Notes under the pieces: generated by a model
Database searches by the model: none
Seen by the model: only the letters and a program-made list of their open reading frames with translations
Told to the model about the DNA's origin: nothing
Shown here: positions 27,384 through 36,117 of the stretch, piece by piece
Numbering within the stretch: the first letter of the stretch is position 1
Layout of the letters: every line of letters begins with the position of its first letter
Program-made: the position numbers and the translations under genes
NCBI RefSeq assembly: GCF_002217795.2
Contig: NZ_AP018823.1
Coordinates: forward strand, 2,480,001-2,544,000
Source: Aquitalea magnusonii
GTDB taxonomy: Bacteria; Pseudomonadota; Gammaproteobacteria; Burkholderiales; Chromobacteriaceae
Direction of reading: 5' to 3'
DNA: 64,000 nucleotides

Positions 27384-28877
27384 GTGAGCACTATCGCCCA
27401 TCTGATCAATGGTGAGCTTGTCCAGCAGGCAGGCCGCAGCAGCGCCGTCTTCAACCCCTCGCTCGGCAAGCCGGTACGCGAAGTGGCCCTGGCCAACCAG
27501 GACATCATCCGCGCCGCCATCGCCAGTGCCAAAGCCGCCTTCCCGGCCTGGCGCAAAACCCCGCCGGCCAAGCGCGCCCAGGTGATGTTCCGCTTCAAGC
27601 AACTGCTGGAAGCCAACCGCGACAAGATTGCCCAGTTGATCAGCGAAGAACACGGCAAGACGCTAGAAGACGCGGTGGGTGAGCTGCAGCGCGGCATCGA
27701 AAACGTGGAATACGCCTGCGGCGTGCCGGAACTGCTCAAGGGCGAGTACAACCGCAATGTCGGCCCCAATATCGACAGTTGGAGCGACTTCCAGCCGCTG
27801 GGCGTGGTGGCCGGCATCACCCCGTTCAACTTCCCGGCCATGGTGCCGCTGTGGATGTACCCGCTGGCCATTGCCTGCGGTAACTGCTTCATCCTGAAGC
27901 CGTCCGAGCGCGACCCCAGCTCCACCTTGTTCATTGCCCAACTGCTGCATGAAGCCGGCCTGCCGCAAGGCGTGCTCAATGTAATCAACGGCGACAAGGA
28001 AGCGGTAGACGGCCTGATCGAAGCACCGGAAGTAAAAGCCATCAGCTTTGTCGGCTCCACCCCGATTGCCGAATACATCTACACCGAGGCCAACAAGCGC
28101 GGCAAACGCGTACAGGCGCTGGGTGGTGCCAAAAACCACGCCGTGGTGCTGCCGGATGCCGATCTGGACAACACCGTCAACGCACTGATGGGTGCGGCTT
28201 ATGGCTCCTGCGGCGAGCGCTGCATGGCCATTTCTGTGGTGGTGGCAGTGGGCGACCAGGTGGCCGACAAGCTGGTAGAAAAACTCAAGCCCAAGATTGC
28301 CGAACTGAAAATCGGTGCCGGTACCTCCTGCGGTCTGGACATGGGCCCGCTGGTGACCGGTGCGGCACGCGACAAGGTAGTGGGCTATATCGACAGCGGC
28401 GTGGAGCAAGGCGCAACGCTGGTGGTGGATGGCCGTGGCCTGAAGGTATCCGGCTGCGAAGAAGGCTTCTTCGTCGGCGGCACCCTGTTCGACCACGTCA
28501 AGCCCGGCATGAAGGTCTACGAAGAAGAAATCTTCGGCCCGGTACTGTGCATCGTGCGGGTGAACAGCCTGGAAGACGCCATGCAGCTGATCAACGACCA
28601 CGAATACGGCAACGGCACCTGCCTGTTCACCCGTGATGGCGAAGCAGCACGCCTGTTCTGCGACGAAATCGAAGTGGGCATGGTGGGCGTCAATGTACCG
28701 CTGCCGGTACCGGTGGCCTACCACAGCTTTGGCGGCTGGAAGCGTTCGCTGTTTGGCGACCTGCACGCCTACGGCCCGGATGGCGTGCGCTTCTACACCA
28801 AGCGCAAGACCATCACCCAGCGCTGGCCGCAACGCGCCAGCCACGAGGCTTCGCAGTTTGCCTTCCCCAGCCTGTAA
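27384..28877 (+). CDS. mmsA: CoA-acylating (methyl)malonate-semialdehyde dehydrogenase
   Basis: A 497-residue aldehyde dehydrogenase of the MmsA/BauC/IolA class. It oxidises malonate or methylmalonate semialdehyde with CoA and NAD to acetyl- or propionyl-CoA. The class shows in [20 protein letters not shown] and the catalytic cysteine context [12 protein letters not shown]. The GTG start at 27384 follows GAGAGAA. An ATG at 27345 has no ribosome site. With bauA it forms a beta-alanine degradation pair, so malonate semialdehyde (BauC role) is the likeliest substrate here, but valine breakdown cannot be excluded. Confidence 0.92.
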   Translation: MSTIAHLINGELVQQAGRSSAVFNPSLGKPVREVALANQDIIRAAIASAKAAFPAWRKTPPAKRAQVMFRFKQLLEANRDKIAQLISEEHGKTLEDAVGELQRGIENVEYACGVPELLKGEYNRNVGPNIDSWSDFQPLGVVAGITPFNFPAMVPLWMYPLAIACGNCFILKPSERDPSSTLFIAQLLHEAGLPQGVLNVINGDKEAVDGLIEAPEVKAISFVGSTPIAEYIYTEANKRGKRVQALGGAKNHAVVLPDADLDNTVNALMGAAYGSCGERCMAISVVVAVGDQVADKLVEKLKPKIAELKIGAGTSCGLDMGPLVTGAARDKVVGYIDSGVEQGATLVVDGRGLKVSGCEEGFFVGGTLFDHVKPGMKVYEEEIFGPVLCIVRVNSLEDAMQLINDHEYGNGTCLFTRDGEAARLFCDEIEVGMVGVNVPLPVPVAYHSFGGWKRSLFGDLHAYGPDGVRFYTKRKTITQRWPQRASHEASQFAFPSL

Positions 28878-28902
28878 TCGCCGCACAGCAGACTGAAACA
28901 AC

Positions 28903-28937
28903 ACAGCCCCTGCCCACACCACGTGGACAGGGGCTGT
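28903..28937 (+). terminator. Rho-independent terminator after mmsA
   Basis: Ten-base stem ACAGCCCCTG / CAGGGGCTGT, extended inward by CCAC/GTGG with a bulge, and ending in TTGT. It lies 25 bp after the stop codon. Confidence 0.75.
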
Positions 28938-28940
28938 TGT

Positions 28941-29378
28941 CATTCAGGCCGGGTAAAGCGCGCTCATGGGCAATACGGGCGATCCGACGAATCCGTGACG
29001 GCCGGACGCCGCAATTGGCACATGCGCTGATGCAGATGGGCAAAATCCTCCACCGGCCCCAAGCACCAGGGCAATCATTGCCTGCCCTGCACACAGGGCT
29101 TTCACCGCAGCAACACCAAATCCTGCGCCGGAGAAATGTACCCTTCCCTGCCACCCGTATCGATGGGGATGCACAACTGCGACACTGGCAGCAATATCTT
29201 CTGCCGCTTCCCTGTCCGGGCAAAAGCTGCGTCCTGCGACGCAAGAATCACCCACCGCCCTACGCGGCAGCACCTAGGGGTAGTCAGGCACGCGCGCATC
29301 CCGCGCCAGCGCGGTCAGCCAGGCGGCGACGCAATCGCAAGAGCCGCAGACGGGGTACAACAGCAGGAATACAGACAC
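28941..29378. other. Gene-free stretch, possibly decayed coding sequence
   Basis: No intact gene is supported between the mmsA and phaR terminators. On the minus strand (about 29260 down to 28960) one frame reads segments such as SQDAAFARTGKRQKILLPVSQ, interrupted by stops. They vaguely recall the effector domain of a LysR regulator. The resemblance is too weak to call a pseudogene with confidence. Confidence 0.3.
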
Positions 29379-29402
29379 AAAAAAACCCGCATTTACGCGG
29401 GC
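29379..29402 (-). terminator. Rho-independent terminator of phaR
   Basis: Stem CCCGC / GCGGG with loop GTAAAT, followed on the minus strand by seven Ts. It lies just beyond the phaR stop. Confidence 0.9.
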
Positions 29403-29419
29403 TGATTCTGAAACAGACA

Positions 29420-29986
29420 TCAGGACTTGTCGGTATCGTCCTTACCAGGTGGCACATAGCCGGGGAAGGCAAAACCGCTGAACAGTTGCTTGGTCTGCTC
29501 CTGCATGCGGTTCTGCATTTCCAGGAACATGCCGGTGCTCTGCTCCATATAACTGGACATCACATTCTGGATGGCCGGCCCCTGCAGCTTCATGAACTCA
29601 CCCCACATGGTGGAGTTGAACACCGCCTTGTCACCGTAGATGGCGCGGGTCTGCTCCTGCAATTTCTGCTGCATCTGACCAAACAGTTGCAGGTTCTTTT
29701 CCAGGAAAGGGCCCATCATGCCCTGCATGGCCTGACCATAAAAGCGGATGAACTGCGTCAGCACTTCATAGCTGAACATGGGCATGCCACCGTTTTCTTC
29801 CTCCAGGATGATCTGCAGCAGCACGCTGCGGGTGATGTCATCCTGCGTTTTGGCATCGACAACCTGGATGTCCACGTTCTCGAGCACCAGTTGCTTCACG
29901 TCTCCCAAAGTGATGTAGGAACTGGTCGCCGTGTCATACAGGCGACGGTTCGGGTACTTCTTGATGACCCTTTTTTCAACACTCAT
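29420..29986 (-). CDS. phaR: Polyhydroxyalkanoate synthesis repressor PhaR
   Basis: A 188-residue repressor that binds both DNA and PHB granules and so tunes phasin amount to polymer amount. The N-terminal PHB_acc_N domain reads RVIKKYPNRRLYDT...YITLGDVKQLV, and PHB-accumulation-type repeats follow with FIRFYGQAMQGMMGPFLEKN. The start at 29986 has GGGAG upstream. The upstream in-frame extension lacks one. It diverges from the phasin gene it most likely controls. Confidence 0.94.
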   Translation of the reverse strand: MSVEKRVIKKYPNRRLYDTATSSYITLGDVKQLVLENVDIQVVDAKTQDDITRSVLLQIILEEENGGMPMFSYEVLTQFIRFYGQAMQGMMGPFLEKNLQLFGQMQQKLQEQTRAIYGDKAVFNSTMWGEFMKLQGPAIQNVMSSYMEQSTGMFLEMQNRMQEQTKQLFSGFAFPGYVPPGKDDTDKS

Positions 29987-30101
29987 GTAACACTCCCGGA
30001 TTATTGTCGTTGGTGTTGTGCATCCGCAATTTATCATAAATACAACAAGCTAGAGCAAAACTTCTATGCCCTTTTCGCAGCGCATGCTACATTCCACCTT
30101 C

Positions 30102-30116
30102 ATTGTGCAGTGCAAT
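30102..30116. promoter_or_regulatory. Candidate PhaR operator and phasin promoter -10
   Basis: ATTGTGCAGTGCAAT has outer arms ATTG/CAAT and a tandem GTGCA GTGCA core. It runs into TATAAA (30116-30121), a plausible phasin -10 element. PhaR operators in other bacteria are TGC/GCA-rich sites of this kind at phasin promoters. The site lies in the shared phaR-phasin upstream region. Confidence 0.45.
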
Positions 30117-30197
30117 ATAAAAAGATAATCTTTAGAGATCAATCAACACAGAGCTTGTCGGTCATTTCCACGAAATCCAATGATGAGGGTTAAAAAC

Positions 30198-30743
30198 ATG
30201 TTCAATACCAACGATCAACTGAGCAAAATCTCCCTGTCCGGCTTTGAAGCTGCCCTGCGCGTAGCCCAAATCTCCCTGGACAGCGCCGAACGCCTGGTCA
30301 AGCTGAATCTGGAAGCTTCCAAGCAGACTCTGGAAGAAAACGTCAAGGTTGCCAAGGCGCTGGCAGGTGCCACTGACGCCCAGGAGGCGCTCAACCAGTT
30401 CAACCAGCTGACCAGCCAGTCGGTGGACAAGGCCGTTGCCAACTCCCGCAATGTGTACGAAATCGTTTCCGCTGCCCAGACCGAACTGTCCAAACTGGCT
30501 GAAGAAAACCTCGGCAGCTTCAACAAAAACCTGATTACCGCACTGGAAGGTGCCGCCAAGAATGCACCGGCTGGTTCCGACAATGCGCTGAACGCGGTCA
30601 AGACCTCCCTGGCCGCTGCCGCTGCCGCCGTCAACAGCTTCAGCAAGGCTGCCCAGCAGGTTGCCGAATTCACCGACAGCAGCATCAAGGCTGCCAGCAG
30701 CGCCACTGCCGATGCGGTGAAGACTGCCACCAAGCGCGCCTGA
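30198..30743 (+). CDS. phaP: Phasin (polyhydroxyalkanoate granule-associated protein)
   Basis: A 181-residue amphipathic helical protein of the phasin_2 family that coats PHA granules and sets their size. The sequence is rich in Ala, Glu, Lys and Asn with heptad-like spacing (LSKISLSGFEAALRVAQISL), and ends with an Ala/Ser/Thr/Lys-rich tail (ATADAVKTATKRA). The start at 30198 (MFNTNDQLS) follows GAGGG at 30185-30189. Two upstream ATGs overlap that site. No PHA synthase gene is in the window. Confidence 0.9.
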   Translation: MFNTNDQLSKISLSGFEAALRVAQISLDSAERLVKLNLEASKQTLEENVKVAKALAGATDAQEALNQFNQLTSQSVDKAVANSRNVYEIVSAAQTELSKLAEENLGSFNKNLITALEGAAKNAPAGSDNALNAVKTSLAAAAAAVNSFSKAAQQVAEFTDSSIKAASSATADAVKTATKRA

Positions 30744-30762
30744 TTCCTCCTGGAACACAGAA

Positions 30763-30787
30763 CAACCCCGCTATGGCGGGGTTTTTT
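30763..30787 (+). terminator. Rho-independent terminator after the phasin gene
   Basis: Stem CCCCGC / GCGGGG with loop TATG and a run of six Ts, 20 bp after the stop. Confidence 0.9.
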
Positions 30788-30864
30788 GTTTTCCTGATGC
30801 ACGCGAGCCACTGCAGGTTTACAATTCCATCTTTGAGTTCCCGCAAAGACCACAGGTTCAACGC

Positions 30865-31992
30865 ATGAAAATCAGCAGCAACTTTGACGCAGGCAGTATC
30901 GAAATCGTTTCCATGGAGAGTTTCGACGACATCCAGCTGCGGATTCCGCGTGACAATGCCTCTGACTTTGCCCAATGGTTTTATTTCCGCCTGCAGGGCG
31001 CAGCCTACCAGGCTTGTACGCTGCGCTTTCTGAACGCCGGTGAGTGTGCTTATCCCGAAGGCTGGACCAACTACCAGCTCATGGCCTCCTACGACCGCAT
31101 CAACTGGTTCCGCGTTCCGGCACAGTACGATGGCCAGGTGATGACCGTTGAGCACGTTCCGCTGGCCAATAGCGTGTACTACGCCTACTTCGAACCCTAT
31201 TCACATGAGCAGCACCTGAACCTGCTGGGTCAGGCGCAAGGCTCCGGCCTGTGCCAGATACATGATCTGGGCTTTACCGTGCAGGGCCGTGACATCAATC
31301 TGCTGACCATTGGTCACGAAGTCGAATCCGACCTGAAAATCTGGGTGACTGCCCGTCAGCATCCCGGCGAAACCATGGCCGAGTGGTTTGTCGAAGGCTT
31401 CCTCAACCGTCTGCTGGACCCGCTGGATGCCACCTCCCGCGCCCTGCTGGACAAGGCTACCTTCTACGTGGTGCCCAATATGAATCCGGATGGCTCGATT
31501 CTGGGCAATCTGCGCACCAATGCCGCAGGTGCCAATCTGAACCGGGAATGGCTGGAGCCTTCCGCCGACAAGAGTCCGGAAGTGCTGCTGGTACGCAACA
31601 AAATGCTGGAAACCGGCGTTGACCTGTTCCTGGACATTCACGGCGACGAATCCCTGCCCTATGTGTTTGTTGCCGGCACCGAAGGCGTGCCTTCGTATAA
31701 CGACACCATTCGCCAACTGGAAGACAAGTTCAAGCACTATCTGATGGTGGCCAACCCCGACTTCCAGGATGAAGTGGGTTACGAAAAGGACGTCCCAGGC
31801 AGCGCCAACCTCAGCTTGGCCACCAACTGGGTAGGGGAAAACTTCAAATGCCTGGCCTTTACCCTGGAAATGCCGTTCAAGGACAATGCCAACCTGCCGG
31901 ACGACGACTATGGCTGGAATGGCCAACGCAGCTTGCGCATGGGCGAGGCGGTATTGACCCCCATCTATGCCGTGATCAACGAATTACGCTGA
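30865..31992 (+). CDS. Cytosolic M14-family zinc carboxypeptidase
   Basis: A 375-residue metallo-carboxypeptidase related to the cytosolic carboxypeptidase (M14D) group. There is an N-terminal beta-sandwich-like domain of about 115 residues typical of these proteins, then the zinc motif HPGE (in TARQHPGETMAEW), the substrate region NMNPDGS and NLNREW, the third zinc ligand in FLDIHGDE, and the catalytic Glu in FTLEMPFKD. There is no signal peptide. The substrate is unknown. Bacterial members are suspected to process polyglutamate-like or murein peptides. Confidence 0.88.
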   Translation: MKISSNFDAGSIEIVSMESFDDIQLRIPRDNASDFAQWFYFRLQGAAYQACTLRFLNAGECAYPEGWTNYQLMASYDRINWFRVPAQYDGQVMTVEHVPLANSVYYAYFEPYSHEQHLNLLGQAQGSGLCQIHDLGFTVQGRDINLLTIGHEVESDLKIWVTARQHPGETMAEWFVEGFLNRLLDPLDATSRALLDKATFYVVPNMNPDGSILGNLRTNAAGANLNREWLEPSADKSPEVLLVRNKMLETGVDLFLDIHGDESLPYVFVAGTEGVPSYNDTIRQLEDKFKHYLMVANPDFQDEVGYEKDVPGSANLSLATNWVGENFKCLAFTLEMPFKDNANLPDDDYGWNGQRSLRMGEAVLTPIYAVINELR

Positions 31993-32012
31993 ATCACCGT
32001 CCTTCCTGATGC

Positions 32013-32043
32013 AAAAAAGCCGGAGCATGCGCTCCGGCTTTTT
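32013..32043. terminator. Bidirectional rho-independent terminator
   Basis: Perfect stem AAGCCGGAGC / GCTCCGGCTT with loop ATGC, flanked by an A run on the left and a T run on the right. It serves the carboxypeptidase gene and the convergent gene at 32067-33788. Confidence 0.9.
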
Positions 32044-32066
32044 CTATTACCAACATGACAAACGGC

Positions 32067-33788
32067 TTACATCACCAGCGGCAACTTTTCCAGCGCCTTC
32101 ACCAGCTCAATTTCAGCCAGACACCAGTCACTGCCTTTTTCCAGCACCTTGCCCAGCGCAATCTGGAAATGCTTGTTACGTGCCGTCATATAGTACTGTT
32201 TGCCTAGCGTATACACCGAGATCGGCATGATCAGGGCATTGATGCGCCGCCCACCACGATCGAATGGCACAAACAGAGAAATATGCCCTGACAGCCACAC
32301 CATATCCGGTGGCAGGCTAGGATCAATCAGCTTGGCATCCACCGGACGGATGGAGGCCGCCACCGGCCGGCTGGACAATGTCTCCAGCCCCAGATAGATG
32401 CGCTCGCGCTGACTGGCCCGCTTCACCCGGCGAATCAGTCCCAGGCTCCAGTTACTGCTCTCCACGTCACGATAGCCAACCAGACCGCCCAGGCTCACCC
32501 ACTCATTACCCAGTGAATCCAGCGTCACCCCCAAGCCGGTCTGACTCACATTTTCCACCGACCAGCGCAAAAATTCGTCTCGCGGCACAGTCGGCTGCGG
32601 CACATCCGCAGACATGTTCAATGGTGCCAACGCCAAGGTGCTGCGATCCCGCTTGCGACTGGTGACAAAACCGTAAATGCGAATATTGGCCGCATCATCA
32701 AAACTATCGGTATCCGCCTGGCGTGTCTGCACCATGCTGGCTTCATCCGGCTGGCGTATCAACCGGTGCAGTGCCGACAGGCGATGCGCAACCTCAAGAT
32801 TACGGTTGGTCACGGCCATACGCTCGGCACGCTCAAAACGCACCGGCTTGGCAGCCCACTCGCGGCACAGCATGCGCAACAGGCTGGCATCGATACCAGG
32901 CTCCACCAAAGGCTTCAACTCGGGCGGCAAACGCCCCCCTTCCATGACAGTGGCCCAGCCATGAATGATTTCCACCATGTCAACCGTGGACCAGAAACGG
33001 GCCGCATCACTGACAAAACTCGCATTGGCCCGCACCGCAGGTTTGGCCTCGGTCAGGCATACGGCAAAACTGGCCTCTTCCGAAAACTGCGCCTGCAGCG
33101 ACATGCGATTGGAAACCAGGCACAGGATTTGATAAGAGAAATTGAACTGCCGCAGGGTGAGGTTGCCACTGCTCAGCAGGGACAGCATCAACATGATCAG
33201 ATACTGATCCTGCACCGTCGTGCCGGGACTATCCTCACCAAACAGGAAAACAGGTGTGGAATCAATGTGCATTTGCTCAGCAAAACGATATAGCTGGTTT
33301 ACATTGAGCCAGAACACGTCATCCGGACTGAAATGCCGCAGATATTGCCAGCGGGCAAACTCGCCGAAGTAATGCATCATGCGCACCACCACCAAGGGCA
33401 GCATTGCCCGCAAGCGCTCCTCCTGCTGCAAGCTGGTATCCACAGAAAGCGCACGCTGGTAAAACTCGAGGAATTGTTTGCCAAAGGAGAGAATCTGCGA
33501 ACGAAGCTGCCCCTCCAATACCTTTGGCATGCGGGTATTCATGAAATATTGGCTACACAGGTTTTCATGTAGCGGCTGCATTTCCAGATTCAAGGTCAAC
33601 ACCGCATCCAGCAGATCGGCCGTGACATGCGGGGAAAGGGCATTTACCTCAGCCAACATCTCGGTAATTTTCTCATGTGCAGCAGCGCCGTATTCCTGCT
33701 TTAGCGCATCGGCATATACCTTGGCAGCCGCCGCATTGGCCAAAGGGTCTGACTTGTTCTTTGAGCCTCGGGAGAAAAAGTCCAACAT
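32067..33788 (-). CDS. Conserved-looking protein with a degenerate PilZ-like C-terminal region
   Basis: A 573-residue soluble protein I do not recognise by name. The N-terminal half is mostly helical and resembles a c-di-GMP or motility accessory protein only in composition. Around residues 405-460 the segment RWSVENVSQTGLGV...WVSLGGLVGYRD recalls the N-x-S-x-x-G core of PilZ domains, but the usual upstream RxxxR is not clear. The downstream segment GLIRRVKRASQRERIYLGLETLS would fit the following strands. No membrane segment or signal peptide is visible. It is a single-gene unit, closed by the terminator at 32013-32043. Confidence 0.8.
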   Translation of the reverse strand: MLDFFSRGSKNKSDPLANAAAAKVYADALKQEYGAAAHEKITEMLAEVNALSPHVTADLLDAVLTLNLEMQPLHENLCSQYFMNTRMPKVLEGQLRSQILSFGKQFLEFYQRALSVDTSLQQEERLRAMLPLVVVRMMHYFGEFARWQYLRHFSPDDVFWLNVNQLYRFAEQMHIDSTPVFLFGEDSPGTTVQDQYLIMLMLSLLSSGNLTLRQFNFSYQILCLVSNRMSLQAQFSEEASFAVCLTEAKPAVRANASFVSDAARFWSTVDMVEIIHGWATVMEGGRLPPELKPLVEPGIDASLLRMLCREWAAKPVRFERAERMAVTNRNLEVAHRLSALHRLIRQPDEASMVQTRQADTDSFDDAANIRIYGFVTSRKRDRSTLALAPLNMSADVPQPTVPRDEFLRWSVENVSQTGLGVTLDSLGNEWVSLGGLVGYRDVESSNWSLGLIRRVKRASQRERIYLGLETLSSRPVAASIRPVDAKLIDPSLPPDMVWLSGHISLFVPFDRGGRRINALIMPISVYTLGKQYYMTARNKHFQIALGKVLEKGSDWCLAEIELVKALEKLPLVM

Positions 33789-33907
33789 GTCGTAACTTTC
33801 AGTCGGTCATGATGACGGGGATCGTTGATAGTACCGCGTATACTGTTCATTCTTATCAGTATTTATACACGCAGGCAAATCAGCAAGAAGAACTTGCATG
33901 CAAAAAC

Positions 33908-33936
33908 AAAAAGCGCCCATGCAGGCGCTTTTTTTC
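33908..33936. terminator. Rho-independent terminator after hns
   Basis: Stem AAGCGCC / GGCGCTT with loop CATGCA, an A run on the left and seven Ts on the right. It lies about 30 bp beyond the minus-strand hns stop. Confidence 0.85.
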
Positions 33937-33961
33937 ATGCACTTGTCAGTGTCATGTTACA

Positions 33962-34270
33962 TCAGATGGCCAGATCTTCAAGCGTTTTACCAGCATTGAG
34001 CAATTCTTGTACCCATACCGGCTTGCGACCACGACCGGTCCAGGTCAGATCGGCATTTTGCGGGTGGCGATACTTAGCTTCCACCGGCTTGCGTACTGCG
34101 CCACCAACCTTGCCCAGCACCTCTTCCACGCTCAGGCCATAAGCCTTGGCCAGTTCGATGATCTGCTTTTTGGCCTTGGTTTTTTCTTCAGATTCACGAC
34201 GTTTGATTTCGTTTTCAACATCGTTCTTCAGTGCTACCAGCTCGGTAAAACTCAGATTGCTAATATCCAT
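33962..34270 (-). CDS. hns: H-NS family nucleoid protein
   Basis: A 102-residue HvrA/Bv3F-type H-NS. The N-terminal coiled coil (LSFTELVALKNDVENEIKRR) mediates oligomerisation. The C-terminal DNA-binding motif is in NADLTWTGRGRKPVWVQELL. It silences A+T-rich DNA. The start at 34270 (MDISNLS) follows GGGCGG. The longer frame to 34333 has no ribosome site. In this window the A+T-rich pga upstream region and the cse1 promoter are natural candidates for its binding, by inference. Confidence 0.92.
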   Translation of the reverse strand: MDISNLSFTELVALKNDVENEIKRRESEEKTKAKKQIIELAKAYGLSVEEVLGKVGGAVRKPVEAKYRHPQNADLTWTGRGRKPVWVQELLNAGKTLEDLAI

Positions 34271-34310
34271 TTTTCCGCCCTTATTATTTGGTTTGACAAC
34301 AAACAAATTC

Positions 34311-34340
34311 AATTTAGCCAAAAGCCTATCCACTCGTCAA
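34311..34340 (-). promoter_or_regulatory. Predicted sigma-70 promoter of hns
   Basis: On the minus strand TTGACG (34340-34335) and TAAATT (34316-34311) are separated by 18 bp, about 40 bp upstream of the hns start. Confidence 0.4.
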
Positions 34341-34377
34341 GGTCAAATGGTTAAAATTTAGTAAACAAACCAGAAGC

Positions 34378-35406
34378 TTATTCATCCTGAGTAACATAAG
34401 GCAAGCTCAAACGCTCAAGGCGGGTGAGATACTCAGGCTCCAGATAAACACCTTTTTCCCAGCAAACAGTCTGGACGACAACCAATGCCTCGTATGCATC
34501 CTCAGCAACCGGGCAAATGGCTGCGACCATCCCTATGGATTGCTCTGGCACTTCCGGACTAAATAATTTGCTGCCCACGGCGGCAAATGCAGACAGTCTG
34601 GCTTTGAATAAGCGACGTTTCAACTTACCAAGATATTGGGTACGCGCCACAATCTCCTGCCCAGGGTAGCAGCCCTTTTTAAAACTGACCGCGCCAATCA
34701 GCTCCATATTTGCCATCTGGGGCACGAATTGCTCCTGGGTCGCCTGCTCCACCCAGACAATACCCGCATCAATATCGCGGATACGCCATGCCGCCGATGA
34801 CACGGCAGTGGCTTCTGCTGCAAGCAAGGTGGGCAGCAGGGCGGAATGCGCCGCCAGTTTCAGCAGATAACCGCCTTCCGGCAATGCGATAGCCGTTTCT
34901 GCAGCGCCATGCAGTACCGTCAGGGGTGCCGGGCTGGCGACTGCAAAAAACTGCTCAATATCAGCTTGCAATTGCCTGCCGCGCGCACCGGCAATACTGA
35001 AGTGTTCTGCATCCAGCACCTGTACTTTTACCTTGGAACGCATGACAAACATGCTCAAGCGCTTGGCAATTGCCTGGCAGATTTCCGATGAAACCATCAG
35101 ATAATATGTGGCCTGCTGTTTCCAGATAAGAAAACTTGCCAGCATGCGTCCCTTGGCGGTGGAATAGGTACTGAAGCTGGCCATGCCATCCGTAACAGCG
35201 CGGATGTCACCAGACAATTGGCCTTGCAGAAAAGTTTCGGCATCTTCACCGTCTAGCTGGATAATGCTGAAACCGTCCAGCATGGCCAGTGCATTTCCAT
35301 CGCGCACAGCCGCAACCTGCCGGAAAAAATCCGGAAACTCCACCCGGTTTTCAGTACCAACATCACCTTGATTTTTCTCTACCCACACCTGCCATGGCTT
35401 GTTCAT
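34378..35406 (-). CDS. ygfZ: YgfZ-type folate-binding Fe-S cluster maintenance protein
   Basis: A 342-residue protein of the YgfZ/GcvT-like family, which uses folate to support assembly or repair of certain Fe-S enzymes such as MiaB. The diagnostic motif K-G-C-Y-x-G-Q-E is present as FKKGCYPGQEIVARTQYLGK, including its essential cysteine. The N-terminal half has ETFLQGQLSGDI and ASFSTYSTAKGRMLA, as in aminomethyltransferase-like folds. No strong ribosome site precedes the ATG at 35406. It is followed 107 bp later by hns. Confidence 0.9.
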   Translation of the reverse strand: MNKPWQVWVEKNQGDVGTENRVEFPDFFRQVAAVRDGNALAMLDGFSIIQLDGEDAETFLQGQLSGDIRAVTDGMASFSTYSTAKGRMLASFLIWKQQATYYLMVSSEICQAIAKRLSMFVMRSKVKVQVLDAEHFSIAGARGRQLQADIEQFFAVASPAPLTVLHGAAETAIALPEGGYLLKLAAHSALLPTLLAAEATAVSSAAWRIRDIDAGIVWVEQATQEQFVPQMANMELIGAVSFKKGCYPGQEIVARTQYLGKLKRRLFKARLSAFAAVGSKLFSPEVPEQSIGMVAAICPVAEDAYEALVVVQTVCWEKGVYLEPEYLTRLERLSLPYVTQDE

Positions 35407-35587
35407 GTAGCAACACCTGTGATTAGCACACTAAATTAGTCAAGAATTTTACTTTTTCCCATCATTTTCTGCCAGTACCATCACGGAAACCATGGCCATG
35501 CAGTTGCGATAATCTTTTCGCTTCATGGACTTAGTTCCCATGCCGGGAACGGGCCATGAAAAAGCTGTCAAAATAACGGCCAAAGCG

Positions 35588-35616
35588 TTGACAGGCCTGA
35601 TTCGCATCGGTATAGT
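35588..35616 (+). promoter_or_regulatory. Strong sigma-70 promoter of the tRNA-Asn cluster
   Basis: TTGACA (35588-35593), exactly 17 bp, then TATAGT (35611-35616), about 18 bp before the first tRNA. The -35 is a perfect consensus and the -10 has five of six bases. Confidence 0.8.
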
Positions 35617-35634
35617 TCGCACTCTCTTGGATGT

Positions 35635-35710
35635 TCCCTGATAGCTCAGTCGGTAGAGCGACGGACTGTTAATCCGCAGGTCGCAGGTTCGAGCCCTGCT
35701 CGGGGAGCCA
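35635..35710 (+). tRNA. tRNA-Asn(GTT), copy 1
   Basis: A 76-nt cloverleaf with encoded CCA. The acceptor arms TCCCTGA and TCGGGGA pair with one G-T wobble. The anticodon loop is CTGTTAA with anticodon GTT between CGGA and TCCG. The T arm contains GGTTCGAG. Confidence 0.96.
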
Positions 35711-35741
35711 AGAAACCACAATTTAAGCATTGCCCGGTTAT

Positions 35742-35817
35742 TCCCTGATAGCTCAGTCGGTAGAGCGACGGACTGTTAATCCGCAGGTCGCAGGTTCGAG
35801 CCCTGCTCGGGGAGCCA
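35742..35817 (+). tRNA. tRNA-Asn(GTT), copy 2
   Basis: Identical in sequence to copy 1, 31 bp downstream of it, with encoded CCA. Probably co-transcribed from the promoter at 35588. Confidence 0.96.
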
Positions 35818-35841
35818 CTCTCGCAATGCACCGTGTTTTGT

Positions 35842-35917
35842 TCCCTGATAGCTCAGTCGGTAGAGCGACGGACTGTTAATCCGCAGGTCGCAGGTTCGAG
35901 CCCTGCTCGGGGAGCCA
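35842..35917 (+). tRNA. tRNA-Asn(GTT), copy 3
   Basis: Identical to copies 1 and 2, 24 bp after copy 2, with encoded CCA. A strong terminator follows. Confidence 0.96.
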
Positions 35918-35931
35918 TTACTCTGATATTA

Positions 35932-35960
35932 AACCGCCACCGCTGGCGGTTTTTTGTTTT
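35932..35960 (+). terminator. Rho-independent terminator of the tRNA cluster
   Basis: Stem ACCGCCA / TGGCGGT with loop CCGC, then TTTTTGTTTTT. Confidence 0.92.
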
Positions 35961-36117
35961 TCTGGCTGCCTACTGCCGCACTTTCCTTTGATTTTTGCTT
36001 TGATTTTGACAATATAAAACCTGCCTGCCCAAGAAGGCAGTGACAACGGCCGCCGCGCATTCATGCTAAACTATTTTTTGGTTAACACTGTATTAAACAA
36101 AAATCAAAGGATCTGCC

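Noticed and set aside
28937..30193. A 418-codon plus-strand open frame
   Set aside because: It crosses the phaR terminator and lies antisense to phaR, with no domain.
35449..35831. Minus-strand frames reading SPSRARTCDLRINSPSLYRLSYQG
   Set aside because: These are antisense translations of the tRNA-Asn genes, a well-known false protein.
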